Assembly (NCBI GenBank): GCA_025612375.1
Contig: JAAXKN010000007.1
Location: 1 to 64,000, forward strand
DNA length: 64,000 nt
Reading direction: 5' to 3'
Source: Ignavibacteria bacterium
GTDB lineage: Bacteria > Bacteroidota > Ignavibacteria > Ignavibacteriales > SURF-24
Positions within the stretch are counted from its first letter, which is position 1. Each line of letters begins with the position of its first letter. Shown piece by piece: positions 52,899 to 61,065 of this stretch. A program made the translations under genes and the position numbers. The notes under the pieces were generated by a model, which did no database searches, was not told where the DNA came from, and saw nothing but the letters and a program-made list of their open reading frames with translations.

Positions 52899-53502
52899 CC
52901 CCTAATCCTGGAAGAATGTAGCCCCTATCGTTTAATGTCCTATCCAATGCAGCCGAGTAGACTTTAACATCCGGATGCACGCTTTCAATTTTCTTAATTC
53001 CCTGCGGTGAGGCAACAAGGCAGGCAAAAATACACTCAACAGCACCTCTTTTCTTTAAGAAGTTAAGCGCTGCGGCCCCGCTGCCGCCCGTGGCAAGCAT
53101 AGGATCCAGGAGAATAACCTTTGCTATATCAATATTTTTTGGAGTTTTGTAGTAGTAGTCCACCGGCTCTAAGGTAACCTCATTTCTCTGGATTCCGATA
53201 TGCCCAACCTTTGCTTCCGGAATTATTTCCAGGAACGCGTTTACCATGCTTAATCCGGCCCTTAGGACTGGAACAAGCACAATATCCTGAGCCAGTTTAT
53301 AGCCGTCAGTTTTTTCAAGCGGCGTTTCAATCTCAAATGTGTCTACCTTAAAGCTTTTGCTGATTTCAAAGGCAAGAATTGAGGATACCCTTCTTAAAGC
53401 AATCCTGAAATTGTTCTGATCCGTGTCTTTGTCTCTTAATATGGTCAGATCCCTTTTTATCAGCGGATGATCTACCAGGTTAAAATTATTAAATTCCTGC
53501 AT
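52867..53502 (-). CDS. upp: Uracil phosphoribosyltransferase
   Basis: This enzyme converts uracil and phosphoribosyl pyrophosphate to UMP in pyrimidine salvage. The 211-residue sequence has the PRPP-binding loop ILLDPMLATGGSGAAAL and the uracil-binding ILPGLGDAGDRTFGTL end. The upstream VPVLRAGLSMVNAF segment is typical too. The gene overlaps the next, TPR gene by 32 bases. It follows the RNA methyltransferase gene on the same strand after a gap of 111 bases, which may hold its promoter. Confidence 0.95.
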   Translation of the reverse strand: MQEFNNFNLVDHPLIKRDLTILRDKDTDQNNFRIALRRVSSILAFEISKSFKVDTFEIETPLEKTDGYKLAQDIVLVPVLRAGLSMVNAFLEIIPEAKVGHIGIQRNEVTLEPVDYYYKTPKNIDIAKVILLDPMLATGGSGAAALNFLKKRGAVECIFACLVASPQGIKKIESVHPDVKVYSAALDRTLNDRGYILPGLGDAGDRTFGTL

Positions 53503-53613
53503 ATATCTGAAAAACCCTTAAATTGTATTTTTGTTGTCCCAAGTTAATGAAATTATTGATTTAATGAAAAAATATTAGAAAAGAAGATGAAGGACTCCCT
53601 TTTCACATGGATT

Positions 53614-54810
53614 TTACTCATCCAAAGTCTCTTGTTCCCCGTTCAGCCTTGGGCCTTTTCTCGATCCTTCATAAAGCTCAAATTCCAGGAGCCTGCAGTC
53701 AATTTTCCCGTTGAAGAACGGGATTCTTCTTTTTGTCCTGAGCCCGATCTTCTTAGCAAGATTCATGTTGCCCGTAAAAACGTAGCCCGTATAGCCAAGG
53801 CATTTCTGCTTAAAGAAGTCCCCGATCCCCTTATAAATTGCCTCCAGTTCCCTTTCCTCTCCAAGCCTTTCGCCGTACTCCGGATTCAGGAAGACTTTGC
53901 CTCCGCCGATAGGGACTTCGGTTTCCCTGAAATCGCACACCTTAAATTCAATCAGGTGATCGACACCGGCTGTTTTAGCATTCTGAATGGATGCCTTAAT
54001 GGCTTCCTTACTTATATCTGTAGCAATAATTTTACCTTCTAACTTCTTCTTTCCCTGGAGCCTTGCTTCCTGCCTTACTTTATTCCAGGCTTCCTTGTCA
54101 AAGCCTTTTATGTGCATAAAAGCGTAGTCGCTTCTTAAGAGTCCGGGAGCCTTGTTTAATGCCATGAGGGCTGCTTCAATTGCAAGAGTCCCGCTTCCGC
54201 ACATTGGGTTTACAAAATTGCCTTCCCCGTTCCACCTGCCGGCAGTTAAAACGGCAGCTGCCAGCGCCTCCTGCATAGGAGCCTTATAGGGAATTTTCCT
54301 GTAGTTTCTTTTAGTCAGCGTTACGCCCGAGGTGTCAAAGAAAACCGAGCAGCGGTTGGCTACCCAGTAGAAATAGATCATTACGCCTTTTCTTTCCGAA
54401 CCCGAATCGGGCCTGACACCAAACTTATCCCTGAAGCGGTCAACAATTGCATCCTTGGCCTTAAGGTTTGGAAACCTTGTATCCTTAACCGAAGGATGCT
54501 CGGCATAAGAAGATATACTTATGTAGCCGTCTTTGTCTATATAGTCCTCCCACTGAATCCTTTTGAACCCTTTATAAAGGGCATCCGGCGTTGGAGCCGG
54601 AAACTCTTCCAGGAAAAAAAGCACCCTGTGGGCGGTCCTGATAAAAAGGTTAAGCCTCATCGTATCTTCAAAAGTCCCCTCAGTCTCGACAAAAGTCTCT
54701 GACTCAGAGACTACAGGATAGCCGAGGCTTAAAACTTCCTCTTTTAATATGGGAGCAATTCTCTGCGGGCAGCTTACTAAAATTTTTCTTTTTTCCTGAA
54801 GTATAGACAT
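53614..54810 (-). CDS. THUMP-domain RNA methyltransferase (RlmL/Trm14-like)
   Basis: This 398-residue protein methylates RNA guanine or a related base using SAM. The N-terminal THUMP-type RNA-binding part (about residues 50-160) is followed by a Rossmann methyltransferase domain with the SAM motif FVNPMCGSGTLAIEAAL. The catalytic tetrad reads NPEY (residues 309-312, in NPEYGERLG) rather than NPPY of the RlmL family. The 23S rRNA G2445 enzyme RlmL is the nearest named relative, but the C-terminal RlmK half is absent. Confidence 0.84.
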   Translation of the reverse strand: MSILQEKRKILVSCPQRIAPILKEEVLSLGYPVVSESETFVETEGTFEDTMRLNLFIRTAHRVLFFLEEFPAPTPDALYKGFKRIQWEDYIDKDGYISISSYAEHPSVKDTRFPNLKAKDAIVDRFRDKFGVRPDSGSERKGVMIYFYWVANRCSVFFDTSGVTLTKRNYRKIPYKAPMQEALAAAVLTAGRWNGEGNFVNPMCGSGTLAIEAALMALNKAPGLLRSDYAFMHIKGFDKEAWNKVRQEARLQGKKKLEGKIIATDISKEAIKASIQNAKTAGVDHLIEFKVCDFRETEVPIGGGKVFLNPEYGERLGEERELEAIYKGIGDFFKQKCLGYTGYVFTGNMNLAKKIGLRTKRRIPFFNGKIDCRLLEFELYEGSRKGPRLNGEQETLDE

Positions 54811-54895
54811 AAATATTTTCTCTCTTAATTATCCTCTGATTATAAAATGGGACTTTCTTCCTGCCCGTTTGTTCTTACTTTTTAATTTTTAATTT

Positions 54896-56740
54896 TTAAT
54901 TGCTCCTCAGGAGCATCACGCTTCCATCCATTGTAGTAACGACAACATTTTTTCTGTCCTTAACGGCAATGTTGTTTACCAGTGCCGGGCCTGTGCGGTA
55001 AGCCCACTTTGTCTTACCCGACTTTTCATCCAGGGCATAGACAAAACCGTTTTTTGTGCCGAAGAAAACAGATCCCTGTTTTTCAACCGGCATATTGGGG
55101 TCAATGTCATAACCATACTTGACATCCGAAACCCACACGGGAGTAAAGCTGTTCTGGGAGGCCGAGACGGAAATGACAGTGTCAGTCATGCATCTTGCAA
55201 AAACTGATTTCCCGTCCCCCGAGATCCCGATTGATTCGCGCACTAAAAATTTATTAGTCCTCCATACCATTTTTCCTGTTGCGGCATCAAGAGCAGTCAT
55301 ATACCTGTCAGGGGCTACAACAAATACTTTCCCCATCGAGGCTACAGGATAGCATGCCGAAGGAGAATAAAGTATTTCATCTTTTCCGTTATTCCACTTC
55401 CATAAAAGTTTTCCGCTCTTCACGTCCAGAGCATAGAGATATGAATCCCAGGCGCCGAAGATTACCCTGCCTTCATAGATTAAGGGTTTTGCTTCCACAA
55501 ATCCCTTCAGGCCGTCAAACTCCCACTTTAGTTTTCCAGTTAATAAATCAATAGCCCTGAACTTATGATCGCTGCTTCCAATAAAGACCGTATTGTTTGA
55601 AACTACAGGTACGGCAACAACAGATGCCCCGGTTTTATATTTCCAGAGAAGTTTTCCATTCTTAAGGTTCAGGCAGTAAACGTTGCTGTCGCATGATCCG
55701 AAAACCACCCTGGTGCCTGAGACCTCAGGCGTTGAATAAACGGCGCCTTTGGCCTTAAATGTCCACAGGGTTTTGCCGTCTTTAAGTGAAAAGGCAAATA
55801 CACTTCCGTTTGAATTTCCTGTTACGGCAAGGTCTTTTACTACAGCCGGAGCAGATGCAATTGTGTATCCGGTCTCTTTCCTCCAGACGACTTTAGTATC
55901 AGGATAAAGACTGTTAATTGAATAGTCCGGGCGTTCATATTTTACCGTGTCGGCCAGGTAGTTTACTGTCTTTAGAGATATTCTGTTCCAAATGGGGAGT
56001 GTTTTTTCTCCTGGGGTGCGTTCACTAAAACGCATGCTGTCGCCTTCAGCCTCAACCAGGTTATAGCCCCCTGTTTTTTTACCTCCCCTCAGGTTCGAGC
56101 GCCCCATGATCCCTTTAATTCCCTCAAAGTCAAGTTTCCTGTTCTGGTGTCCGTGGCCAACCAGAATGCACTTAACATTAAACGGCTTTATCCTTTTTAG
56201 CAGTTCAAACCAGTTGTCGATCTGTGAATCAACCGGGTAATGTGTAACAATAATAACGGGTTCATCTTTCTTTACTTTTGCAAGCGTTGAGTCAAGCCAC
56301 CTCAGGTCTTCAGGCGCAAAGTGCCCGTCTGCCATTCTCATTAAGGGTCCTTCATGAAGTCCTAAAAATAAGATCCCTTCGCAGCGGAATGTAAAGCGGT
56401 CCTGCCCCCAGTATTTTATGAAGTCAGTTGCCCCCGATTCAGACCACTTGGTATCGTGATTTCCCGGAATTATATAATAAGGTTTTTTCAGATCATCTAA
56501 AATGGATTTTGCAAGGCGGAGATCGCTTCCTTTGCCGCTTTGTGAAATGTCGCCGGAGACGATAGTAAAGTCTATCCCGTCAAGGCGGTTAATATCGTCT
56601 ACGGATCTTTTTAAGTCCTCTTCTCCCGTTCCGCTTCCCACGTGCAGATCGCTCATCCATGCAAAGCGGAAAGGCTTTATCTGTGCAAAGCCGGTAGTAA
56701 AAATTAACAGAACAAATATTAACAGTAGTTTTGTTTTCAC
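54896..56740 (-). CDS. Exported calcineurin-like phosphoesterase fused to PQQ-type beta-propeller
   Basis: This 614-residue protein has a signal peptide (residues 1-20) and then a metallophosphoesterase domain (about 25-250). The metal ligands are in WMSDLHVGSG (Asp31, His33), VSGDISQSG, PGNHDTKW, VTHYP and VGHGHQNRK. The rest (about 290-614) is a PQQ-type propeller with repeats like GKTLWTFKAKGAVYSTPEV and GKLLWKYKTGASVVAVPVV, as in BamB-like proteins. The GTG start is the only plausible one. The pairing of the two domains is unusual. The gene is preceded by the MutS-like gene. Confidence 0.87.
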   Translation of the reverse strand: MKTKLLLIFVLLIFTTGFAQIKPFRFAWMSDLHVGSGTGEEDLKRSVDDINRLDGIDFTIVSGDISQSGKGSDLRLAKSILDDLKKPYYIIPGNHDTKWSESGATDFIKYWGQDRFTFRCEGILFLGLHEGPLMRMADGHFAPEDLRWLDSTLAKVKKDEPVIIVTHYPVDSQIDNWFELLKRIKPFNVKCILVGHGHQNRKLDFEGIKGIMGRSNLRGGKKTGGYNLVEAEGDSMRFSERTPGEKTLPIWNRISLKTVNYLADTVKYERPDYSINSLYPDTKVVWRKETGYTIASAPAVVKDLAVTGNSNGSVFAFSLKDGKTLWTFKAKGAVYSTPEVSGTRVVFGSCDSNVYCLNLKNGKLLWKYKTGASVVAVPVVSNNTVFIGSSDHKFRAIDLLTGKLKWEFDGLKGFVEAKPLIYEGRVIFGAWDSYLYALDVKSGKLLWKWNNGKDEILYSPSACYPVASMGKVFVVAPDRYMTALDAATGKMVWRTNKFLVRESIGISGDGKSVFARCMTDTVISVSASQNSFTPVWVSDVKYGYDIDPNMPVEKQGSVFFGTKNGFVYALDEKSGKTKWAYRTGPALVNNIAVKDRKNVVVTTMDGSVMLLRSN

Positions 56741-56779
56741 TTTTTTTTCTTTCAGATTTGTTTAACAGTTTATTTTAAG

Positions 56780-58612
56780 CTAAAAATTTTCATCTATTGG
56801 AAGCCCCTCAAGCCTCATTATTTTGAGCGCATTTGTCGTAGGGCACGGACCTTCTCTAAGCTGGTAGTCAAACGTCATGACGTTTTCTGAAACCTTCTCC
56901 CTGAAGTGAAAATTTCTTGCCGAAGAAATCTCACCAGCGATTTTTGTCAGTTCCAGGTCATGCGTCGTTATAGCCCCGAACCCGTTCTTCCCTTCCAAGG
57001 CCTTAATGAAGGACCTGCTACCGACGAGCCTTTCCACGTTGTTTGTCCCCTTAAAGATCTCATCAATCAGAAAGAATACAGGCAGTTCTTCCCCATCATC
57101 GAGCATAAGGAGCAATGTTTTAAGTCTTTTTACTTCGGCATAAAAGTAGGAAATTCCGTCTGTTACGGAATCCGTTACCTTGATGCAGGTAAAAAGCCTT
57201 GAGAGCCTGAGCTCCATTTTTGAGGCATCTACGGGAGCACCCGCAAGTGCAAGCGCGGAGTTTATGCCCAGTGTCCTGAGGAATGTGCTCTTACCCGACA
57301 TATTGGAACCCGTAATAAGGTTGATCTTATTTTCCTGATCCAGCACGAAGTCATTCCTCACCTTCTGCCCTTCAGGAATTAGCGGATGCCCGAGGTTTTC
57401 GACAGTAATAAAACTCTTTCCGCTTTTTCCATCATTTACTTCAGGAAACGCATAGCCGGGATTCAGGTACGCAAAATTGGCTAAGGACGACAAAGCTTCC
57501 AGACTGTGCCAGACCCGAAGCCACTCCGGCAGAAGGCGCGAAATTTCTTTTTTCAGCTTTCCCAGCTCTATTGCACAAAGATAGTCCAGAGGGGTGACTA
57601 GTATGATTAAGAACCAAATTAATGGATTACCCCTGAGCTGCATGGTATAGATAATCCGTTTTATCTTTTTCATAAAAGATGAAGGACCAGCCTCAAGGCT
57701 GTGAAAAGGCCGGCACAACTCTTTAAGACCAGGAGATTTTGAGAACCTGTTTGTTTCAATATTTCTGAATATACGGCTCAGGCTTCCAAGCTCTTTTTTT
57801 AATATATCGGTCTCATCAGGAATGTCTTCCATGTTCTTCTGATTCATGTAGTAGACCGAAAGATAAATGGCCGTGGAAATAACCCAGTAAGTTGGAATTA
57901 TGTTCCAGATATTAAGCAGTATGAGTATAATATTTACGGGCGCCAGAACAGAAAGCACCACTGCCGCACGCCTGAGCTTTCTTTCTTTTCCGTCCCTCTC
58001 TTTTTCCAGCCAGGAGAGTATTGCGCTTCCGTCTGAAGGCTTGCCCGAGAATAAGGCAGAAACAATCAGGTTTTCCCTGAATTTCACCATCGGAATGAGC
58101 TCTTTAACGAGATCCTGCCTTTTATAAATTAAAGGGATCGAAAGTTCAGGCTCTTTCAGCCACTGCCTTAATATTCCGCTTCCCTCTTTGGAAGTGGCGG
58201 TATCCATCAGTAAATGAAGCGACTCCTCACCAACAAGGTTCAGGTCGGTTTCCCTAAAGTCTGCCTTATAGTCCGCCCCGGAGTAACTTTTGATGTTTTT
58301 CCAGTCGAGACTGAGCCTTGCAATATTCGACTGCTTGACGTAGAGTGCTATCCTGTAAAACTTAAGCTTTGAGAGGATCTTGCTGTGCCTGTGGGATAAG
58401 AAAAAAAGCGCCCCAAAAGAAAGTATTAATACGGCTGCTGAGGCATATCCGTACCTGAGGACATAAAGCACGAGGCCGCCTGCAATTCCGGTTAAAAATG
58501 CCGAGAGCCTGCAGAACGAAAACCGCCTGTCTATAGACATCAGCTTTTCTATAATCCTGCCCAGCCTCAGCTCAACATTTTTCAGCTCTTCAAGCCGGAT
58601 GCTCATTGACAT
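56780..58612 (-). CDS. Membrane MutS-like ATPase
   Basis: This protein has the C-terminal ATPase domain of MutS (Walker A GSNMSGKST, Walker B FFLIDEIFKGTN with the following signature, and a THDLEL motif), but lacks the N-terminal mismatch-binding domains. The first 300 residues contain about four hydrophobic helices in two pairs, so it is a membrane protein, unlike mismatch-repair MutS. The start at the ATG (M6 of the longest reading frame) was chosen because a GAGGA ribosome binding site lies seven bases before it; an upstream TTG is in frame. Function is not known. Confidence 0.83.
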   Translation of the reverse strand: MSMSIRLEELKNVELRLGRIIEKLMSIDRRFSFCRLSAFLTGIAGGLVLYVLRYGYASAAVLILSFGALFFLSHRHSKILSKLKFYRIALYVKQSNIARLSLDWKNIKSYSGADYKADFRETDLNLVGEESLHLLMDTATSKEGSGILRQWLKEPELSIPLIYKRQDLVKELIPMVKFRENLIVSALFSGKPSDGSAILSWLEKERDGKERKLRRAAVVLSVLAPVNIILILLNIWNIIPTYWVISTAIYLSVYYMNQKNMEDIPDETDILKKELGSLSRIFRNIETNRFSKSPGLKELCRPFHSLEAGPSSFMKKIKRIIYTMQLRGNPLIWFLIILVTPLDYLCAIELGKLKKEISRLLPEWLRVWHSLEALSSLANFAYLNPGYAFPEVNDGKSGKSFITVENLGHPLIPEGQKVRNDFVLDQENKINLITGSNMSGKSTFLRTLGINSALALAGAPVDASKMELRLSRLFTCIKVTDSVTDGISYFYAEVKRLKTLLLMLDDGEELPVFFLIDEIFKGTNNVERLVGSRSFIKALEGKNGFGAITTHDLELTKIAGEISSARNFHFREKVSENVMTFDYQLREGPCPTTNALKIMRLEGLPIDENF

Positions 58613-58715
58613 ACTAAGATTCCTCAAATTTTAGGTATAAATATAACGTAATTTATCTGTTTTAAGATAGTCCCGGGGCGCCTTTTTTCTAAGTTCCAAG
58701 TTATTTTGTTTAACA

Positions 58716-58743
58716 TTGACAAATTACATAAAAAAGCTATTAT
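58716..58743 (+). promoter_or_regulatory. Sigma70-type promoter before the small membrane protein
   Basis: A perfect TTGACA (58716-58721), a 16-base spacer and TATTAT (58738-58743) lie 145 bases before the ATG of the small membrane-protein gene. The resulting leader would be about 140 bases long; it contains a weak GACTA...TAGTC hairpin followed by CTTTT. The intergenic region of 276 bases shows nothing else. Confidence 0.6.
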
Positions 58744-58888
58744 ATATAAGAGACGTATGACTTAAGACTAGTTTTGAGATAGTCCTTTTATGTTCTACAG
58801 CATACTCCATAAGAGGCGATTGGTGAATCGTTACTAGTTGGTTATGATGCATTTAGTAATTATGTATAATTAACAACAGGAGTACAAC

Positions 58889-59038
58889 ATGATTTGGGCC
58901 ATTATCGGAATTTTGTTTGTGCTTTGGCTGCTGGGACTTATCCTCAAAGTAACAGCCGGTGGATTAATTCATTTGCTGCTTGTAGTAGCTGTAATTATTG
59001 CATTGGTCAGGCTTTTCAGCGGACGTCGCGTGGTCTAG
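58889..59038 (+). CDS. Small hydrophobic membrane protein, lmo0937-like
   Basis: This 49-residue protein has two hydrophobic helices (AIIGILFVLWLLGLI and LIHLLLVVAVIIALV) separated by a KVTAGG turn and a basic C-terminal GRRVV, matching the lmo0937/DUF5670 group of short stress-linked membrane proteins. An AACAGGAGTA ribosome binding site lies just before the ATG. It precedes the PRC-barrel gene by 78 bases and probably shares a transcript from the sigma70-type promoter. Too short for strong statistical support, but the family pattern is clear. Confidence 0.82.
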   Translation: MIWAIIGILFVLWLLGLILKVTAGGLIHLLLVVAVIIALVRLFSGRRVV

Positions 59039-59116
59039 GTTAGCTATTGGCAACTAAAAAACATTCCTTATTTAAGAGGAAATCAGGCTCTGTTATAAAA
59101 AGCACAAGGAGGTAGG

Positions 59117-59476
59117 ATGAAAAACTATCATTTATTATCCGCAAGTACAATTACTGGCGATGATGTTAAGAATACTATGGGTGAGGACCTGGGAAAAATA
59201 GAAGAAATCATGATCGATGTTAATTCAGGCAGGATTGCATATGTGGTTTTGTCATTCGGAGGATTTCTTGGCATTGGCGACAAATATTTTGCAATTCCGT
59301 GGGAATCTTTAAGACTCTCGACTGAAGAACATGCGTTCTATCTGGATGTTCCGAAGGAAAAACTTGAAAATGCCCCCGGTTTCGACAAGGATAACTGGCC
59401 GGATAACCCGGATCAGCAGTTTGTTTCCGATATATACAGCTATTATGGCTACCGTCCTTACTGGGACATAGAATAA
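59117..59476 (+). CDS. PRC-barrel domain protein
   Basis: This 119-residue soluble protein has a PRC-barrel domain (about residues 10-85) typified by ITGDDVKNTMGEDLGKIEEI, YVVLSFGGFLGIGDKYFAIP and a W/Y-rich tail. PRC-barrels occur in RimM, in photosynthetic reaction centres and in stress proteins such as YrrD. The AGGAGGT ribosome binding site is strong. With the small membrane protein upstream it forms a likely stress-response pair. Confidence 0.87.
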   Translation: MKNYHLLSASTITGDDVKNTMGEDLGKIEEIMIDVNSGRIAYVVLSFGGFLGIGDKYFAIPWESLRLSTEEHAFYLDVPKEKLENAPGFDKDNWPDNPDQQFVSDIYSYYGYRPYWDIE

Positions 59477-59495
59477 ACTTTTCCCGCAATTAAGG

Positions 59496-59549
59496 TTAAG
59501 AGCAGAAAATTAAAAAAAGCACAGCTTTCTGCTCTTAACTCTTTTTTTC
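59496..59549 (+). terminator. Rho-independent terminator after the PRC-barrel gene
   Basis: TTAAGAGCAGAAA (59496-59508) pairs with TTTCTGCTCTTAA (59526-59538) over a 17-base loop, followed by CTCTTTTTTTCT. It separates the pair of stress-type genes from the tRNA. Confidence 0.82.
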
Positions 59550-59602
59550 TATTTTTCTGCAAATTTTGCACTGTTTTAGCTTTATTTGACTGCCTGCAGC
59601 TA

Positions 59603-59633
59603 TTGTATCTGTAACGTTAAAATGTTATATTTG
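59603..59633 (+). promoter_or_regulatory. TTG-N20-TAnnTTTG promoter before tRNA-Arg
   Basis: TTG (59603-59605), 20 bases and TATATTTG (59626-59633) match the Bacteroidota-type promoter. The tRNA starts 16 bases after the second box, which fits an initiation site close to its 5' end. Confidence 0.65.
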
Positions 59634-59648
59634 AAAACAATTTTTGAT

Positions 59649-59722
59649 GCACCCGTAGCTCAACTGGATAGAGCATCTGACTACGGATCAGAAGGTTTGG
59701 GGTTCGAATCCCTACGGGTGTA
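59649..59722 (+). tRNA. tRNA-Arg (anticodon ACG)
   Basis: The 74-base sequence folds as a full cloverleaf: 7-bp acceptor stem GCACCCG/CGGGTGT, D stem GCTC/GAGC, anticodon stem TCTGA/TCAGA with loop CTACGGA (anticodon ACG), and T stem TGGGG/CCCTA around TTCGAAT. The discriminator is A. CCA is not encoded. The adenosine at position 34 is the substrate of TadA, encoded 61 bases downstream on the same strand. Confidence 0.95.
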
Positions 59723-59782
59723 CAAATGATCCTGCGTTTTCAAAAGAAATGCAGGATTTGTTTTTTTAAAGCCGGAGAAATA

Positions 59783-60253
59783 ATGCTGTTTTCTGAAGAG
59801 GTTTACAGGTTCATGTATGCCGCCTTAAGCGAGGCTGAAAAGGCGCTGGAGGAAAATGAAGTCCCCATTGGCGCCGTCGTAGTCCATAAAAACAGGATAA
59901 TCGGCCGGGGCTACAACCAGACCGAAAGGCTAAAAGACCCTACGGCACACGCTGAAATTCTTGCCATTACCTCAGCTGCAAACCACCTCCAGAACTGGAG
60001 GCTTAATGAATGCGACATTTATGTAAACGTCGAACCCTGCGTAATGTGCACGGGAGCCATGATAGCTGCACGCATAGACTCACTCTACTTTTCCACTTAT
60101 GAACCCAAATTCGGTGCCTGCGGCTCTTTATACAATATAGCAGAAGACGGACGCCTCAACCACAAGATTAAAGTCTACTCAGGTATATATGCCGAGGAAA
60201 GCCGGATGTTGATGAAAGAATTCTTTCAAAAAACAAGATCTTCGGGCAATTAG
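59783..60253 (+). CDS. tadA: tRNA-specific adenosine deaminase TadA
   Basis: TadA converts adenosine 34 of tRNA-Arg(ACG) into inosine so that one tRNA reads CGU, CGC and CGA. The 156-residue protein carries the zinc and catalytic residues His56 and Glu58 (HAE) and Cys86/Cys89 (PCVMC). The start was set at the second in-frame ATG because GGAG lies five to six bases before it; an upstream ATG would add 19 residues starting in the tRNA tail. The gene lies just after its substrate tRNA, with no terminator between them. Confidence 0.95.
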   Translation: MLFSEEVYRFMYAALSEAEKALEENEVPIGAVVVHKNRIIGRGYNQTERLKDPTAHAEILAITSAANHLQNWRLNECDIYVNVEPCVMCTGAMIAARIDSLYFSTYEPKFGACGSLYNIAEDGRLNHKIKVYSGIYAEESRMLMKEFFQKTRSSGN

Positions 60254-60330
60254 CTACTATTTTATTGAATTATATATTCTCTTTGTATTAGATTACATTA
60301 ACAGAAAATAATTTTTCAGGACATAAAACA

Positions 60331-60975
60331 ATGAGAATAGTAATTTTCGGGGCTCCCGGTGTGGGCAAAGGGACTCAGGCTCATATCCTGGCGGAAAAAC
60401 TCGGGATTCCTCATATTTCAACCGGTGACATTCTAAGAAATGCTATAAAAAATGAAACGGCCCTGGGGCTTGAAGCAAAAAAAATTGTTGAAAGCGGCAA
60501 CCTCGTGCCGGACGATATCATGGCAGGCATCGTTAAGGATGCCCTTTCAGATAAAACATGCGCTAAGGGATTTATACTGGACGGATACCCAAGAACACTC
60601 GACCAGGCAAAACTCCTGGACGAAATCTTAAAAACCCTACCTGAAGACAGTGAATACTTCCTGGCTATAGACGTCAATGACGAAGTTATTGTTCAGAGGC
60701 TCACAAACAGACTGACCTGCAAAATCTGCGGCAATATCTTTAATATTAGCGACATTAAGGACCTGAAGATTTGCCCCAAATGTAACGGCGTCGACAGCCT
60801 GTTTAAGAGAAAAGATGATGAAGAAAGCGTTATAAGGCAGAGGCTGAAAGTTTTTCATTCAACAACAGAACCGGTTCTGGACTACTATTCCTCACAGGGC
60901 AGGCTCAAATTTGTTGACGGGACCATGCCGGTCGACAAGGTTGCCGAAGAGCTTCTTGCAGAAATAAAAGCATGA
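60331..60975 (+). CDS. adk: Adenylate kinase
   Basis: This enzyme equilibrates ATP, ADP and AMP. The 214-residue sequence has a P-loop GAPGVGKGT (residues 7-15), GFILDGYPRT and a long-type LID with a zinc-binding set of four cysteines (LTCKICGNIF and KICPKCNG). The C-terminal arginine cluster (RQRLKVF) is present. It is the last plus-strand gene before a convergent terminator shared with ftsE. It is 77 bases after tadA. Confidence 0.96.
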   Translation: MRIVIFGAPGVGKGTQAHILAEKLGIPHISTGDILRNAIKNETALGLEAKKIVESGNLVPDDIMAGIVKDALSDKTCAKGFILDGYPRTLDQAKLLDEILKTLPEDSEYFLAIDVNDEVIVQRLTNRLTCKICGNIFNISDIKDLKICPKCNGVDSLFKRKDDEESVIRQRLKVFHSTTEPVLDYYSSQGRLKFVDGTMPVDKVAEELLAEIKA

Positions 60976-60994
60976 AAAAATGTTTTATAAATAA

Positions 60995-61027
60995 AAAAAG
61001 GCCAGACTGCATAAATCTGGCCTTTTT
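60995..61027. terminator. Bidirectional terminator between adk and ftsE
   Basis: AAAAAGGCCAGA pairs with TCTGGCCTTTTT over a 9-base loop. A-run and T-run on both sides make it useful for adk (plus) and ftsE (minus), whose 3' ends face each other here. Confidence 0.88.
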
Positions 61028-61065
61028 CATATAAAAAATCATAACACTTCTGTAAATTTCCTGAT

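Noticed and set aside
54879-54899. Three TTTTTAA repeats at the end of the phosphoesterase gene
   Set aside because: Short AT-rich tandem tract over a stop codon; could be chance slippage, with no sign of function.
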